Assembly: GCF_004337985.1 (NCBI RefSeq)
Contig: NC_043741.1
Location: 6,086,417 to 6,150,416 of the forward strand
DNA length: 64,000 nucleotides
Source of the DNA: Pyricularia pennisetigena
Lineage: Eukaryota; Ascomycota; Sordariomycetes; Magnaporthales; Pyriculariaceae
Direction: 5' to 3'
In this document: in pieces, positions 45,368 to 56,362 of the stretch
Layout: each line of letters begins with the position of its first letter
Numbering within the stretch: position 1 is the stretch's first letter
Notes under the pieces: model-generated
What the model was told of the DNA's origin: nothing
The model's input: only the letters and a program-made list of their open reading frames with translations
Database searches by the model: none
Program-made: the position numbers and the translations under genes

Positions 45368-47170
45368 ATGCTACGCCGCACTCCGCTGGTGACTCGCAGG
45401 TTTGTCCATCTCATGAAACGAAAACTGGACACGGCAACATCAGACGGACGTCCGACGCCTGGCATGGGCTCCATCATTCTCAACCCCCGCGAGAAGCAGT
45501 TCAAGGCTCTGCTGCTCGATGTCGCTCAGGGCATACCAGCCAAGCCCGAGGCAGTGGTTCTGCGATGGGCTGGCGGCTGGGTCAGGGACAAGCTGCTAGG
45601 AACAGAGAGCCACGACATCGACGTTGCCATTAGCTGCATGACCGGCGAGGCCTTCACCAGGGAGCTCGTCGCCTTCTGCAACGACACTGCCAATCGTGAG
45701 CGCCATGGCATCTCAGAGGGTGACATTGGCAACCTGCACAAGGTGGCCGCCAACCCGGACAAGTCCAAGCATCTCGAAACTGTGACGACGCGCATGTTTG
45801 GCCTCGAGGTTGACTTTGTCAACCTGCGCAAGGAGACGTACACAGAGGACAGCAGAAATCCTCAGATGGAGTTTGGCACCGCCGAAGAGGATGCCCTGCG
45901 TCGCGATGCTACTGTCAACGCCTTGTTCTACAACATACACACCAGCGAGGTCGAGGACTTTGTTGGAGGCCTGCGCGACCTAGACCAGAAGCTCATCCGG
46001 ACCCCACTGGAACCGCTGCAGACCTTCAAGGATGATCCGCTGCGTGTGCTTCGCCTTGTGAGATTTGCAAGTCGCCTGGGTTTTACCATTGACCCTTCTG
46101 CCGAGAAGACAATGGGCGACCCCGAGGTGCTTGAGGCCCTTAGGCTGAAGATTAGCCGGGAGCGTGTCGGTGTCGAAGTCGAGAAGATGCTCAAAGGTTT
46201 GTTGTCTATACTGTTTGTTGCTACGGTCTACGGCGCATGTTTTGCGTTTGCTGATGTGGGGAAATTCTTCAAATATATTACACGTAGGCAAACACCCGAG
46301 AGACTCTTTGCACCTGATAGACAGGTTGCAGCTCTATCAAGCAATATTCACAGATCCGAGTCGCACCAACCTCCCCTCGCCAGACTTGGCTAGGTGGAGC
46401 GCGGCATATGAGTGCATGAACCATCTGACGACTAACACAACACCGGGCTCGATCTACAATGTACTCGTCAGAACCGAGGAGGAGGCCTACTTCTGCTGGA
46501 TTCTCACGGCAGTCTTGCCCTGGGAGGTTCTGGATTTGCCCGAAGAAAAAATCAAGGGGTCGCTGACCCTTCCAGTAGCAACCCTGGCAGCAAGGGAGGG
46601 TATTAGGGCAAGCAACAAGCTGTGTGACATTGTCACTGCCACCCACCGCAACAGGAAAGAGATAGAATTGCTCAAGAAGGCTGTTTGCGACAATGAGCCA
46701 TATGTGAAAGAGCGTGACCGTATGGGAATGGCTGTACGCCGATGGGACACGCGTGTGGGAAACTGGAGACCACAGGTTCTAGCTGCCGCCCTCGCTGAAG
46801 TAATGACCTGCGCCGAGCCGGGATCAGTAGAGAGTGAGTACCGTTTTGACGTCGCTCTGTGTATCGTGACCATCCTAGCTAATGATCACTTATCTGTCGA
46901 AAAGGCCGAGATGAAGTGCTGAGTGGGTGGCAAAAGTTTCTGGACCACTTGGACGAACTCGACGTACTTGATGCGCCTTCTTTAAAGAAGATAATAGATG
47001 GCAAGACGCTGTCCAAGGCGCTCGGAGTCAAGCCAGGCCCTTGGATGACCTCTGCCTTGGATGTCTGTGTGGCCTGGCAACTGCGAAACCCCGGCGTCAC
47101 GGATACAGCAGAGGCCGTTGAGGAGGTTCGGCAACGGGCAAAGGAGTTGGGTATTACTCTGAGCAAATGA
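45368..47170 (+). CDS. CCA1: CCA-adding tRNA nucleotidyltransferase
   Basis: Three exons (45368-46196, 46288-46833, 46905-47170) encode 546 aa, the same length as yeast Cca1. The enzyme adds CCA to tRNA 3' ends in cytosol, nucleus and mitochondria. Seen directly: the nucleotidyltransferase core VVLRWAGGWVRDKLLGTESHDIDVAI, with the G-G/W-V-R-D and DxD metal-binding motifs; RRDATVNALFYN; EDFVGGLRDL; and DDPLRVLRLVRFASRLGF, then the helical neck and body in exons 2 and 3. The N-terminus MLRRTPLVTRRFVHLMKRKLD is rich in Arg and lacks acids until Asp21, so it looks like a mitochondrial presequence. The next in-frame ATG (45413) could start the cytosolic/nuclear form, as in yeast. The first intron has a GTTTGT donor. 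Confidence 0.93.
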
Positions 47171-47931
47171 AAGTAAATGCTTGCTCCTTTGCCAATTAAA
47201 ATTGGGCTTTGGGGGTAAACATGAAATGGTAGCAAGCCAGGCCTTAGATCAACACTTGACTGCCCCTATGAAGCCCGGGCTGGCAGTGCGTTTAGAATTC
47301 AAGATACCCATTTGAACTTGGATCAACTTACGCATCAAACCAAGCATGACGTTCGTGACTTTATGGCACCGAGAACACGGAACAAAAACAGTATGACATT
47401 GTCAAGTGAGACCAGAAGTGATGGGGTATTAAATGAAGGTTCATGGTGATTGTTGATGCAAATCGATTTATCTCTTCTAAAGCAGTCTAACCCAAAAAAG
47501 ACGTAATAAAGTCCCTCCACCAAAACAAGCAAAATGTGGTCATGATCGAGTAAACACTGCAGGAGGAAAAAAAAAAAAAACCAAAAAAAAACCGATGTAA
47601 TATATATTTTCTTCATTTGTTCTTGCCCTCGCAGCTCACAGGACATAGAGTGTATGAAATGTCGCCTGTTGCCGATTGCCTCCAGTGGGCTGAGTGCTCC
47701 ACTCATCTCTTTCATTGGCAGGGCAGCCTTTGTCGACTTTTGGGATCCTCTCCTAACCCAACTGATCATCACTTCTCATGCTGTTCCCTCATATCTTGCT
47801 TTCATCTAGCACCCACCAAATCATACAAACAGACATTATCCAAATTAATGATCCGGGCTTGACTGTCTGCGGTTTTCCTTTGATCAGGTCCAGAAAAGCC
47901 CTGTGGGGCACATACCTAGAAATCCCCAATT
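47171..47931. other. Intergenic spacer CCA1 / TTI2
   Basis: About 0.76 kb between two plus-strand genes, with A-runs near 47566-47590. No gene is supported. Confidence 0.45.
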
Positions 47932-50010
47932 ATGGCGACTAACCTCAAGATCTTGCTGGAGGCGGCCGCATCCATTCAAGGCTCGGAAAACCTATCGGCG
48001 GCCCTTGAACGCCTGCGACCAACAATACAAAAACTAGCCCCGGAAACTCTGACGCTGCTGGAAGTTGACCAACAGATCGCCACAGCCAGCGGCCTGGTGA
48101 GCACACAAAAACGAATCGTGATCAGGTCCCGGAACAATTCCCAAAACTCCAAGCTGACTCTACGTGCAGGGTAGGCGGGATCATTTACTGGCTCTCTTGA
48201 CCAGTCTGGAACATGTTTACCGCACCAAAGCGGATGAATCGACATTCGACCAAGGATCTTTAGAGCAGTCCGCGGCGGCTCGACGAATCTGTGATTTTGC
48301 CGCAAAGTCGATCGCGCCCATCGTTGTGCCTCCGAAAGAAGAGGACCATGTCGAGGGCTACCACCCCACAGGTCCGTTTTTCGTCTGGCCCCTTTTGCTT
48401 GATTGACAGCCAACACTGATACCGATATGAAAACTTCAGCTGCCGATGTCCAACGTGACGTTGCCGCCGTCGTCGCGAGGTGCCATCCCCTCGCGGAGTC
48501 CGGTCTGGCCGTGATCAAGTGCATTCTCCAGAACCATCGACCCGGCGGCCGGGATGCTACCGACCTGATAGGGCCCCAAGTATTGATGACGGCGGTCGCG
48601 TACGCGGACCCAAGCCAGCCGTGGACGACGCCTGTCGCCTCCCAGCTGGCTCAGGAGATAATAGAGGCCATCATCTCGGCGACCGACGTCGACAGGGACG
48701 CTGTCATCGTCGACTGGGTGCTGAAGGACTACCTCCGGCCGTTGTTCACCAGGTCTAAACCCGCCACCGTCACCGACTCGGGCCGCAAGGCCCATTTTGC
48801 CCCGGAGCCCGAGTCGACCGGTGGCGTCCTGGACCGGGAGACGAGGGCGGCCAAGCCCTGGAAGCACGTGGACCTGCGCGCGGTGCCAGCTTTTGCCTGG
48901 GCTCTCAAGGAAGCCAATGTTCGTATCGCCCAATTTTCTTTTTTAACTTTCTTGTCTTCCCATGTTGCGTAGGCTATACTGCAGTGCTTGGGAATTAAAA
49001 TCGGTTTATAACGGGGGTTTGAGGAGTCGACTTTACTGACACGCAACCTTCCTTTCCTTCTTTACTTCTCACAGAAAGACCTGATGAGTCGCCACTGGCC
49101 GCTTTACACCCCTGTGTTGCTCGCATTGCTTGACGATGGAGACGCCAGCGTCAAACGCCAAGCTCTGAGCCTCTTGGACGTCTTTCTCGGCAAAATCGAG
49201 GCCAAAACGCTCATCGACACTGGCCTCGACAGCGTCTTCCAAGACGCCGTGTTTCCTGCCCTGATGCTGCTGCCGAGCATGACACCGGAAGCCGAGTGCC
49301 TACAGATTCTGGGACCAGCGTACGATGCCCTCCTTACCTTGTCACGAGTAACGGCCGCCGGTAAGCAGACCAACACGAAAACACTCAATAAAAAGATTCT
49401 CGACAAGGTCCTGCGCGAGGGCGTATTCTCTGGCTTCTTCTATGCCAGAGAACACATACGTGTCGTCGAGGTTTTGCTCAACAAGACTGGACTGGTTGTG
49501 CAAGAAATGGGCATATACTCTGTTAAGCATCTAAAGGTACGTGACGGATACCGGGAGATAAATAAGGTAACTAATCGAATCGCTTGCTGATAAAAAAAAA
49601 AACAATAACAACGACAACAACAACGCCCAAACACTACAAAAAATCAACAGGACCTTATCCCAATGCTCGCATCGGTCATGGAAGACCCGTTTGCCATGGC
49701 CCACCTGCCGTCATTGTTAGCTGCCATCGAGGCCCTGCAGGCCGTTATTGCCAACTCCTGGCCACGACTTGGTCAACCACCTTGGCGCGAGGCCATAATC
49801 AAGGCGCTCGTCATTTGCTGGATGCGCGCAGACGATAACGGGAGCAAGCAAGACGCATCTACTCAAGTGCAGAACAACCTCGCAAAAGCCGCCAAAATGC
49901 TGGCAGCGGTGACGCGTTCCGAAGGCATAGACCTTGCTGAGGTGGTGGCTCCACTGACGGCGCAAGATGCGTCGCTGCACAAGCTCTTTGATATCTCTGC
50001 CAAGGGTTAA
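47932..50010 (+). CDS. TTI2: Tti2-like subunit of the TTT (Tel2-Tti1-Tti2) co-chaperone complex
   Basis: Five exons (47932-48096, 48170-48371, 48440-48918, 49075-49536, 49651-50010) encode 555 aa. Tti2 works with Tel2 and Tti1 and Hsp90 to stabilise PI3K-like kinases (TOR, ATM, ATR types). The protein is all-helical and HEAT-like. Family segments include HPLAESGLAVIKCILQNHRP, RHWPLYTPVLLALLDDGDASVKRQALSLLDVFL, DAVFPALMLLPSMTPEAECLQILGPAYDALLTL and LREGVFSGFFYAREHIRVVEVLLNKTGLVV-type blocks, then ALVICWMRADD. Two donors are weak (GTCCGT at 48372 and GTTCGT at 48919), but every junction is in phase and the flanking residues are conserved in character. The identification is by recognition of these blocks; the overall sequence of this family diverges strongly. 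Confidence 0.82.
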
Positions 50011-50138
50011 AGACGGATACTGTTCCGAATAACAGAAAGAAAGAAGAATAAAATAGACGACCGGCCCACAGCCCAAGGTGCTCATAGGATCGAGTCTTCG
50101 TAGACAGTCTCGCAATCGGCAACAGCCTCACCCGAAAC

Positions 50139-53100
50139 CTAATCGACTGGCTGTTGCTTGAAAAGCGATTTCCCTCTGAGCCATTTCCTATAGGCCTTGT
50201 ACCGCTTCTTCTGCGCATCCTCTTCTGTTACCGTAAGCGGATTGTCGCCAACCTTGAGCAGCTCCTCAAACAGCATGTACATCTCGTCACGTTCCTGCTC
50301 CTTCTCGGCGTCGTCGATGCTGTCTGAAAACAGGGGCGTCTGCGCTGTGACGCTGTCGCGGCCGTACATGGATGAGGTGTAGTAAGATCCACCCGAGCCG
50401 TGTGGAGCCGACAGTCCTTGGGTTTGCCAGCTGCCGTTAAGATACTCCTCGTACTCGGCATCCACGTCAGAAGGCACCGGGTCGGCAGATATGACAAGAG
50501 GTAGCGTCTGGGGGTGACTTATATATCGAGCATAATCCTCCGTTTCTTGGCTGTTCACAGAGGGATTCAGTGACTCGTGCACCATCTTGGCGAACGTCCA
50601 TTGCGCCGCGCGGCTTTTCTCCAGCGAGGTGGGCTTGCCTGACTTGGTGTCGGTTTCAGCGGCCGACCCGGTCAAGGATGATGTTGACTCCTTCATAATC
50701 CCCTGCAAATGAACCCCGTTGGCAGTTTGGCCTGGAGCGTTTGATTCCTTGGGATCCTGAGTGTTCTGCAACCACCCACGAAAGCCCTTGGTTGACGTCG
50801 GCCGGCCGTTGGCACCGCCATTTGCAGCGGCGTGTGTCATGCTGGCAGAGGTCGCGGAGCCGAGCGAGGTATACGGTTCGTCATGCTGGCCATGATGATA
50901 TTGGTCCTCAGGCGTCATGACCGTAACGTTCTTCTTGCCATTGCCGCGGCGCCGCTTGTCTAGCGCATCTTGGTCGCCCTCAGTGCGCACTCGGAAGGGG
51001 CTGAGGTCGTAGCGGCCTTCTTGCGTCGACTTGAAGGGTATAAACTTGATGGTTGAGTTCATTTTAAACGGAAACATCTTGAGAAAAGAGGACAGAGTAG
51101 ACGGGCGATAGTACTCGAGCCAATAATCATCATAGTAGGATATGGGCTTGACAGCGCCCGTTTCAGACGACGGTGTCACACAAGGCGGCACGGTCCTCGG
51201 CTCCAGGTGTTGCGGAGTGTACCAGCGGGTATAATTATGCCGCTGATTGCCCAGCCAGGCTCTTGGGTCTGTGTGATGCAGATAGTAGTCTGTTGCAAGA
51301 TCCCAGAGCATTGGCTGACCCTTGACAAAGACGTAGTTGCCCAGGAAAAGGTTGTAGGCTTCCTGGCGTTGGCCATCGAGAAATGAGTTGTTGTAGTAGC
51401 GTTTAAAGCTCTCAATCATGTCTCGGCTGTGGCTGGTCCACTGGTTTATCTTGCGATACGTCTCCATGGTGTTGACCAACTGCGACCCACCGTACTGCAC
51501 CGCGATGGTGTCGCCATGATCGTGATACATGTGCGTGAGCAGATTGACCGCGTCAGTGTCGTAGTCGACAACCGTGTCCTCGAGAATTCCCAGCGCGTGT
51601 AGTTGGTGACCGAGGGCACGCTTGCCGATGACAAACTGTGCTGCGTTGGTTCGGTCGAGACAGTCAATGCAGTTGGTCCGCGCAACTCCGTTTTGCACTC
51701 GAGGGGCTCCTGGGTCACTTGACGACGCCGGCGTTATCGCAGTGTCGCCATTATGAAAGAAGCCAGTTGTAGTCACCACCTCCTCGGCGATGCGCTCGAG
51801 AATGCCTATAACGTCCTGGTCACGAGACTTTGCCGCTCTAGACATGTCCCAGGCTCTATGGATAATGTGTTTGTCCTCGGGCAGAAACTGATTCAGGTAG
51901 TCTATGGCCTTGGTATATTCTTCCAGCAGCTTCGACTCGCGGGGCGTCCGCTCTCGAGCCTTGACAAGGTTCAAGGCGTAGACGGGAGCTCCGTAGCGCT
52001 CAAAGAGATTGTCAAAGTGCAGTGCGGCCGAGGTGTAAAAGGGGTCGATCAGGTTGATCTCTATGGGTGGCTTTGGGGTCACGCCGGTGCTGTCTTGAGA
52101 CCAGTGCAAGGGGATGCTGCCTCGGTGCTGCACATAGGATGTGTACTGCGGGCTAGCATACAGTTTTGTGCCGGGAGAGTGAAACGAGGTCGTATTGACC
52201 TCGGATACAATCTGTTCGGTCTCGACATCGTTGGCGACGTATCCAAGGTCGTTGGCGCCACGCTTAAGAAAGCGGGCACCGGCAAAGTGCCGCGAGCGCC
52301 GGGCAATGACGGCAACGTAGGCTGTTCGTCCATAGATGGAAATGGCCGCTTGGTCTATGTAGCCATGGATGATGGGTCGGCACCAGTCAAAGGGCGAGCT
52401 GAGGGCCGCCTCTGCAGGGCCCAGCAGATGGCTGTTCCACACAAACATCGAGTTGAAGTCGGCGTCTAGGGCGCGCTGCTTACCCTGCAGAAGCGCAGCA
52501 CGCTCCCTTGCAATGTTGTGCTGGAGGGTCCTGGTGATGTCGTACGAGTAGCTGTAGTAAAAGGACCTGGTCAGATCCAGATTACCCAGGATCTGGAGGT
52601 GACGAGATTCCTCCTGGTTACGCTGGTCCAGCTTGAATTTTGCGGGCGTCAGAGGGATCAGCTCGGTGCCGTCAATCTGGTAGATGTAGTGGCCGCCAAG
52701 CATTGCCACGGTGCTCTTCTTGGTGATGAGCAGCATGTAGTAGTGACTGGTGAACTTGATGAAGCCCAGTAGGCCCCAGGTGGTGCAGCGCAGCTTGATG
52801 CCACCGGTGGCCTTGTTGCCGTCGTCGATTGTGTCCAGCAGCTGGTTCATTTCCTTCTGCGTGTACACAATCTTGTCGTCAGTGACGCTTAGATCCTGCT
52901 CGTCGGCTGTCCGGTCGACCTTGAGGATGCGGTAGCGCTTCTCGGTGACGTCGGCACCGACAATGTAGTACTTGGAAGCCGTCTCGTAGAGACTGTACTT
53001 GTGCATCTTGGGCAGCTTGCGCTTCCTGGCCTCGCTGTCGTCCATATGCCCGCCCGCATTATCGTCGGTGTCGTCGTCGTCTTCCTCCTCCTCGACACTG

Positions 53101-53453
53101 GCCGGGCGGGTTTTGGAGACGCCGTCGGGGCTGGACGTGCGCACAAAGGGTGTGGCTACGGCGGGCTCGTCCTCGTCATCATCGTCATTCTGTGCGGTAC
53201 CGGACTGATCGATGACGAGCGGGGTGCCGTCAGCCTCTGTGGTGTTGTTAAGCTGCGGGAATATGGGCTCGACAGGTGCCGTGTGCTTATGCTGCTGCTC
53301 TTGATGCTGCCGTTCCTGTTCGTCCCTCAACTCTCTAGGCTCCGGTGTGGTTGCCGCGGTCGGCTCGTGGGTGGTCGAGCCACCACCGCTCGTCGTGTTG
53401 ACATTGACCTGACTTGCATGGTCGGTGCTATCGACAGACGGTGTGGGCGCCAT
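50139..53453 (-). CDS. FIG4: SAC-domain polyphosphoinositide phosphatase Fig4
   Basis: An intronless 1104-aa protein. Fig4 removes the 5-phosphate from PI(3,5)P2 and scaffolds the Fab1-Vac14 complex on the vacuole. Seen directly: about 145 residues of Pro/Gln/acidic disordered N-terminus (with an EEEEDDDD-like stretch); HKYSLYETASKYYIVGADVTEKRYRILKVDR, the Fig4 signature; HYYMLLITKKSTVAMLGGHYIYQIDGTE; RRSRHFAGARFLKRGANDLGYVANDVETEQ; and the catalytic Cx5R motif at C595-R601 inside RTNCIDCLDRTN. After the SAC domain come WLEYYRPSTLSSFLKMFPFKMNSTIKF, which is Fig4-specific, and a 250-aa variable tail. The first in-frame ATG is at 53453. It is longer than the yeast protein (879 aa), mostly because of the two disordered ends. 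Confidence 0.94.
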   Translation of the reverse strand: MAPTPSVDSTDHASQVNVNTTSGGGSTTHEPTAATTPEPRELRDEQERQHQEQQHKHTAPVEPIFPQLNNTTEADGTPLVIDQSGTAQNDDDDEDEPAVATPFVRTSSPDGVSKTRPASVEEEEDDDDTDDNAGGHMDDSEARKRKLPKMHKYSLYETASKYYIVGADVTEKRYRILKVDRTADEQDLSVTDDKIVYTQKEMNQLLDTIDDGNKATGGIKLRCTTWGLLGFIKFTSHYYMLLITKKSTVAMLGGHYIYQIDGTELIPLTPAKFKLDQRNQEESRHLQILGNLDLTRSFYYSYSYDITRTLQHNIARERAALLQGKQRALDADFNSMFVWNSHLLGPAEAALSSPFDWCRPIIHGYIDQAAISIYGRTAYVAVIARRSRHFAGARFLKRGANDLGYVANDVETEQIVSEVNTTSFHSPGTKLYASPQYTSYVQHRGSIPLHWSQDSTGVTPKPPIEINLIDPFYTSAALHFDNLFERYGAPVYALNLVKARERTPRESKLLEEYTKAIDYLNQFLPEDKHIIHRAWDMSRAAKSRDQDVIGILERIAEEVVTTTGFFHNGDTAITPASSSDPGAPRVQNGVARTNCIDCLDRTNAAQFVIGKRALGHQLHALGILEDTVVDYDTDAVNLLTHMYHDHGDTIAVQYGGSQLVNTMETYRKINQWTSHSRDMIESFKRYYNNSFLDGQRQEAYNLFLGNYVFVKGQPMLWDLATDYYLHHTDPRAWLGNQRHNYTRWYTPQHLEPRTVPPCVTPSSETGAVKPISYYDDYWLEYYRPSTLSSFLKMFPFKMNSTIKFIPFKSTQEGRYDLSPFRVRTEGDQDALDKRRRGNGKKNVTVMTPEDQYHHGQHDEPYTSLGSATSASMTHAAANGGANGRPTSTKGFRGWLQNTQDPKESNAPGQTANGVHLQGIMKESTSSLTGSAAETDTKSGKPTSLEKSRAAQWTFAKMVHESLNPSVNSQETEDYARYISHPQTLPLVISADPVPSDVDAEYEEYLNGSWQTQGLSAPHGSGGSYYTSSMYGRDSVTAQTPLFSDSIDDAEKEQERDEMYMLFEELLKVGDNPLTVTEEDAQKKRYKAYRKWLRGKSLFKQQPVD

Positions 53454-53941
53454 CTCTCGGCGAGCACATGTCGCCTAACCCTGCCGTGTTGATTGAGTTC
53501 GGGAGGACAGGTCAAAGAGGGCCCATTCACGGCCTTGTTAGTGTCTCACAAAGGCTCCGTCTGTGCATCCAGCCGCTCAAGGGTTCAATCCAGTGACGCA
53601 ATTCCCTGTTAGGCGCAAATGTAGCCTAGAAGTGGGGCACCACTTGGCAGCCGAACCCACCTGTGATTCAGGGGCTGTACCGACTTTTCCAAACTCAGAA
53701 TCTCTCTACCTGCACTAGGAAGCTAAGGCAGGCAGGTATGCAATGCATGGATAGATCCAAGATCTTTTTGACCTGGATGTTGAATCTGCAAAAATAGCAC
53801 ATAGGAAACCTGGGTAGTTTCAGTCCAAAAGTATCAGACAATTCGAGATTGATTTGTCGGCGTCACGTTTGCTCTTCAAGTCATCCTTTTTCAAGACATT
53901 AATTTCCATTGTTAAGTTATTCACTGTATGCGCTGCCTCTC
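53454..53941. other. Intergenic spacer TRS85 / FIG4
   Basis: About 0.49 kb between two minus-strand genes, covering the TRS85 3' UTR and the FIG4 promoter/leader. No other feature is supported. Confidence 0.45.
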
Positions 53942-56362
53942 TTAGCCAAAGTCGCCTTTGGGAGAGTTCCCATCGTTTCCTTCATCATCTACAGAGGACA
54001 GCGCTCTCAAAGGCGCCGTCTCAATCGGCTGTCCAGCCGACCCCCCTGACCCGGCTATTAAACTTTGACGCCGTGATCGCCTCCGGTTGGACACTTCGCT
54101 CTCATCGGCTGCAAGGACCTCAACCTCATCCGAGTTTGCCGCAACATCTGAGCCTTCAGCTGCGTCATCAATGCCCGCTCCCCCATCCCGACCGCCTTGG
54201 CCGGCAGCAGACGCCGCCGCGAGTCCCTCCTTGAGCCTGTGGTTCAGCTCCGCCATGAACTCGCTTGCTGAGGAAAACCGTGCGATTCCGTCATCACTTT
54301 GCAGCATCGAGTACATAACCCGTGCTTCGTTCAGACACCGCTGCGCCTGGATGAACTTGCTCTGCGCCAGCCATGTCTCGGCTGCAAGAACGCTCCAGAG
54401 CGCCGACTTGCGTCGCCAAGTGCCTATTCCCATGACACCCAGCCCCGGCCTCGTTGCACAAAGAACCGCCTGACGCTCCCGGAACAGGGCATCCCCTACC
54501 ACTCCCAGTAGCCGTGGCGTCTTTTCCATGAGCCTCAGCCCCAGCCTGGTCGCCACGTCGACCGCGGCACCGCCCCGTAATCTAAGCATCTCCATGCCGA
54601 GTGCCGTACAGCGCAGTGCACCGTAAGGGGCGCCACAGCGGGTCAGATACGAATATGTTGCGTCCCCGAGCATGTCCCCGGCGGAATCCAGAACTTTTGT
54701 CGGAGTATGACTTTTAGTCTGTGCCATTATGAGAAGTGCCAACGCGCCCATTTCGTTGGCCGCTGCATGGTGCCTCCAGGCATGGTCGCTCTCGAAATCA
54801 GTCTTGAGCAAGCCGTATGTAGACTGCGCCAGCTTCCAGTCACGTAGCATGAAGGCATAGTCCGCCAGTCTACGGAGCGTTGCTTCGGGCGTGTCTGGGT
54901 GGTAAAAGCCTCCGCTGTAATTTGAGCCGCTGGGAGCACTCTTCGACCCACCGCCAAAGCCCGTCCAGCGTTTTGACATGCTCATGAACCGACCACCAAT
55001 ACCTTTTCGCTTCGAGGCGACCTGGTCGTTCCACAACGAGACGTTTCTTTCCATAGTAGGTATTATGGACTGGATGACCATTTCCCTCACAAACGTCTTG
55101 ATGGCCGTCGCGTCGGTCTCGAATATGTATTTGACGTGGCTCTCGTAGTCTTCATCTGCCTCGCTCCGCTGCAACTCTGCAAGCTCCTCGCCGGGTGCCA
55201 ACCATTCGCTGCGAGGGAGAGCTATGCTGTCATCATCCGTTTCGGCACTTTGCGCCCCACGGATTCGAAGGAGGTGGCAGTGTAGGCCAAAGTTGCGCTT
55301 CATCTGCTCAAACAGGGCCATGGACTGAGAAATATCGCCATTGTCTTCGTCATGCACCAAGACGTAGTAGCGCAGATAGTTTGGAGACACCCAGTCAGGG
55401 ACCTTGCTCCTGCCCTCGCTGGTTTCCTTGTACAGAGCTCGCAGCGCTTCTATCGGGGAAGGATTGCGTGAGCTTATAGCTATAACGCAAGCTACCGGAT
55501 GGCCGAAAGTCTCGTGCCGCTCTACGGGCATCCCTGACAGCAGCCGCCGTAAATAGAGTGAGTAGTATGGCGAAGCAGCATCGACGTCCATCTCTTGCTT
55601 TGTCGGCGTGTTGGGTTGGCCTAGGCCGAGGAAAGAGTTCTCGGCAAATCTCAAATGCCGGTCGACCACAGCCTCGACCTCAGCGAGCCTTTTTGCTTCG
55701 CGGCTGGAAACGCTGCCGGGGGGCTCGGAAGTGGCAGATGAGCCGTGGGATCCCACCTTGTCTGCCGGTAGCCTCGATGCACTTAGGGGGATATCAGCTT
55801 GCGATACGTCCTCGCCCAGCCTGACAAACCGAATAGAGCAATCGCTCCATGCCCTGGAGCCCCCGATGCTATCCCTGACAGTGACCTTGCCTTGCACCTG
55901 CTCGCCGAACGGTCGCAGAAGCTCCCAGAATCCCCGGTCGAACCCCTTATCTCGGATCAGCTCGTCTGTGTCGGTCGATGCACATACAGCAACATGCGGA
56001 ACGAAAGCCCGGAGCAAGAGATTGAGCGGATCCCCCGGATTTTCTGCGCATGGCAAATCCACCAACGACCTTGCAAACATGCCGCCCGTAGCGGGCATGG
56101 AGGTCGGACGGCCGGGAGAGCTGCGGCCTGCCGGCGAGGCCGACCGCGAACCAGGAGGGGTAAGTGTGGACGCATACAGCGAGGCGACCGAGGGGTTCGC
56201 ACGCCTGCCACTGACGGAGCGGCGCAGGTCGGCCTCGGAGCCCGACAGCGGCATAATGTCGTCGACGTTCTGCCGCCTTTTGGCCAAACTTATGGTGGGT
56301 GATGCCGCAGGCAGGGACTGTAAAGGGTCGGGCGTCGACGATCCATGTTCAGGAGACTGCAT
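53942..56362 (-). CDS. TRS85: TRAPPIII-specific subunit Trs85 (TRAPPC8-like)
   Basis: An intronless 806-aa protein. Trs85 directs TRAPPIII, a GEF for Ypt1/Rab1, to autophagosome formation sites and Golgi membranes. Seen directly: a Ser/Pro-rich N-terminal 90 residues, then LLRAFVPHVAVCASTDTDELIRDKGF, NSFLGLGQPNTP, YYSLYLRRLLSGMPVERHETFGHPVACVIAISSRNPSPIEALRALY, LRYYVLVHDEDNGDISQSMALFEQMKRNFG, VREMVIQSIIPTMER, and helical repeats (MLRDWKLAQSTYGLLKTDFESDHAW). All fit the Trs85/TRAPPC8 N-terminal module. The ATG at 56362 is the first in frame after an in-frame stop; a GTG nine codons upstream is not used as a start in fungi. The C-terminal tail is acidic and low complexity. TRAPPC8 of animals is much longer; the length here is like yeast (698). 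Confidence 0.9.
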   Translation of the reverse strand: MQSPEHGSSTPDPLQSLPAASPTISLAKRRQNVDDIMPLSGSEADLRRSVSGRRANPSVASLYASTLTPPGSRSASPAGRSSPGRPTSMPATGGMFARSLVDLPCAENPGDPLNLLLRAFVPHVAVCASTDTDELIRDKGFDRGFWELLRPFGEQVQGKVTVRDSIGGSRAWSDCSIRFVRLGEDVSQADIPLSASRLPADKVGSHGSSATSEPPGSVSSREAKRLAEVEAVVDRHLRFAENSFLGLGQPNTPTKQEMDVDAASPYYSLYLRRLLSGMPVERHETFGHPVACVIAISSRNPSPIEALRALYKETSEGRSKVPDWVSPNYLRYYVLVHDEDNGDISQSMALFEQMKRNFGLHCHLLRIRGAQSAETDDDSIALPRSEWLAPGEELAELQRSEADEDYESHVKYIFETDATAIKTFVREMVIQSIIPTMERNVSLWNDQVASKRKGIGGRFMSMSKRWTGFGGGSKSAPSGSNYSGGFYHPDTPEATLRRLADYAFMLRDWKLAQSTYGLLKTDFESDHAWRHHAAANEMGALALLIMAQTKSHTPTKVLDSAGDMLGDATYSYLTRCGAPYGALRCTALGMEMLRLRGGAAVDVATRLGLRLMEKTPRLLGVVGDALFRERQAVLCATRPGLGVMGIGTWRRKSALWSVLAAETWLAQSKFIQAQRCLNEARVMYSMLQSDDGIARFSSASEFMAELNHRLKEGLAAASAAGQGGRDGGAGIDDAAEGSDVAANSDEVEVLAADESEVSNRRRSRRQSLIAGSGGSAGQPIETAPLRALSSVDDEGNDGNSPKGDFG

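Noticed and set aside
45360..45402. A possible 43-bp intron that would fuse MATSSG to the CCA1 frame
   Set aside because: GT..CAG borders exist, but 43 bp is below the usual minimum for fungal introns, and the presequence it would remove looks real.
51753..52469. A 238-codon open frame on the plus strand
   Set aside because: It lies wholly antisense to the FIG4 SAC domain, has no family resemblance, and reflects the codon bias of the real gene on the other strand.
53575..53600. A GGTTCAATCC-like string resembling a tRNA T-arm
   Set aside because: No matching acceptor stem, D-arm or anticodon arm could be found at the right distance, so no tRNA gene is claimed.
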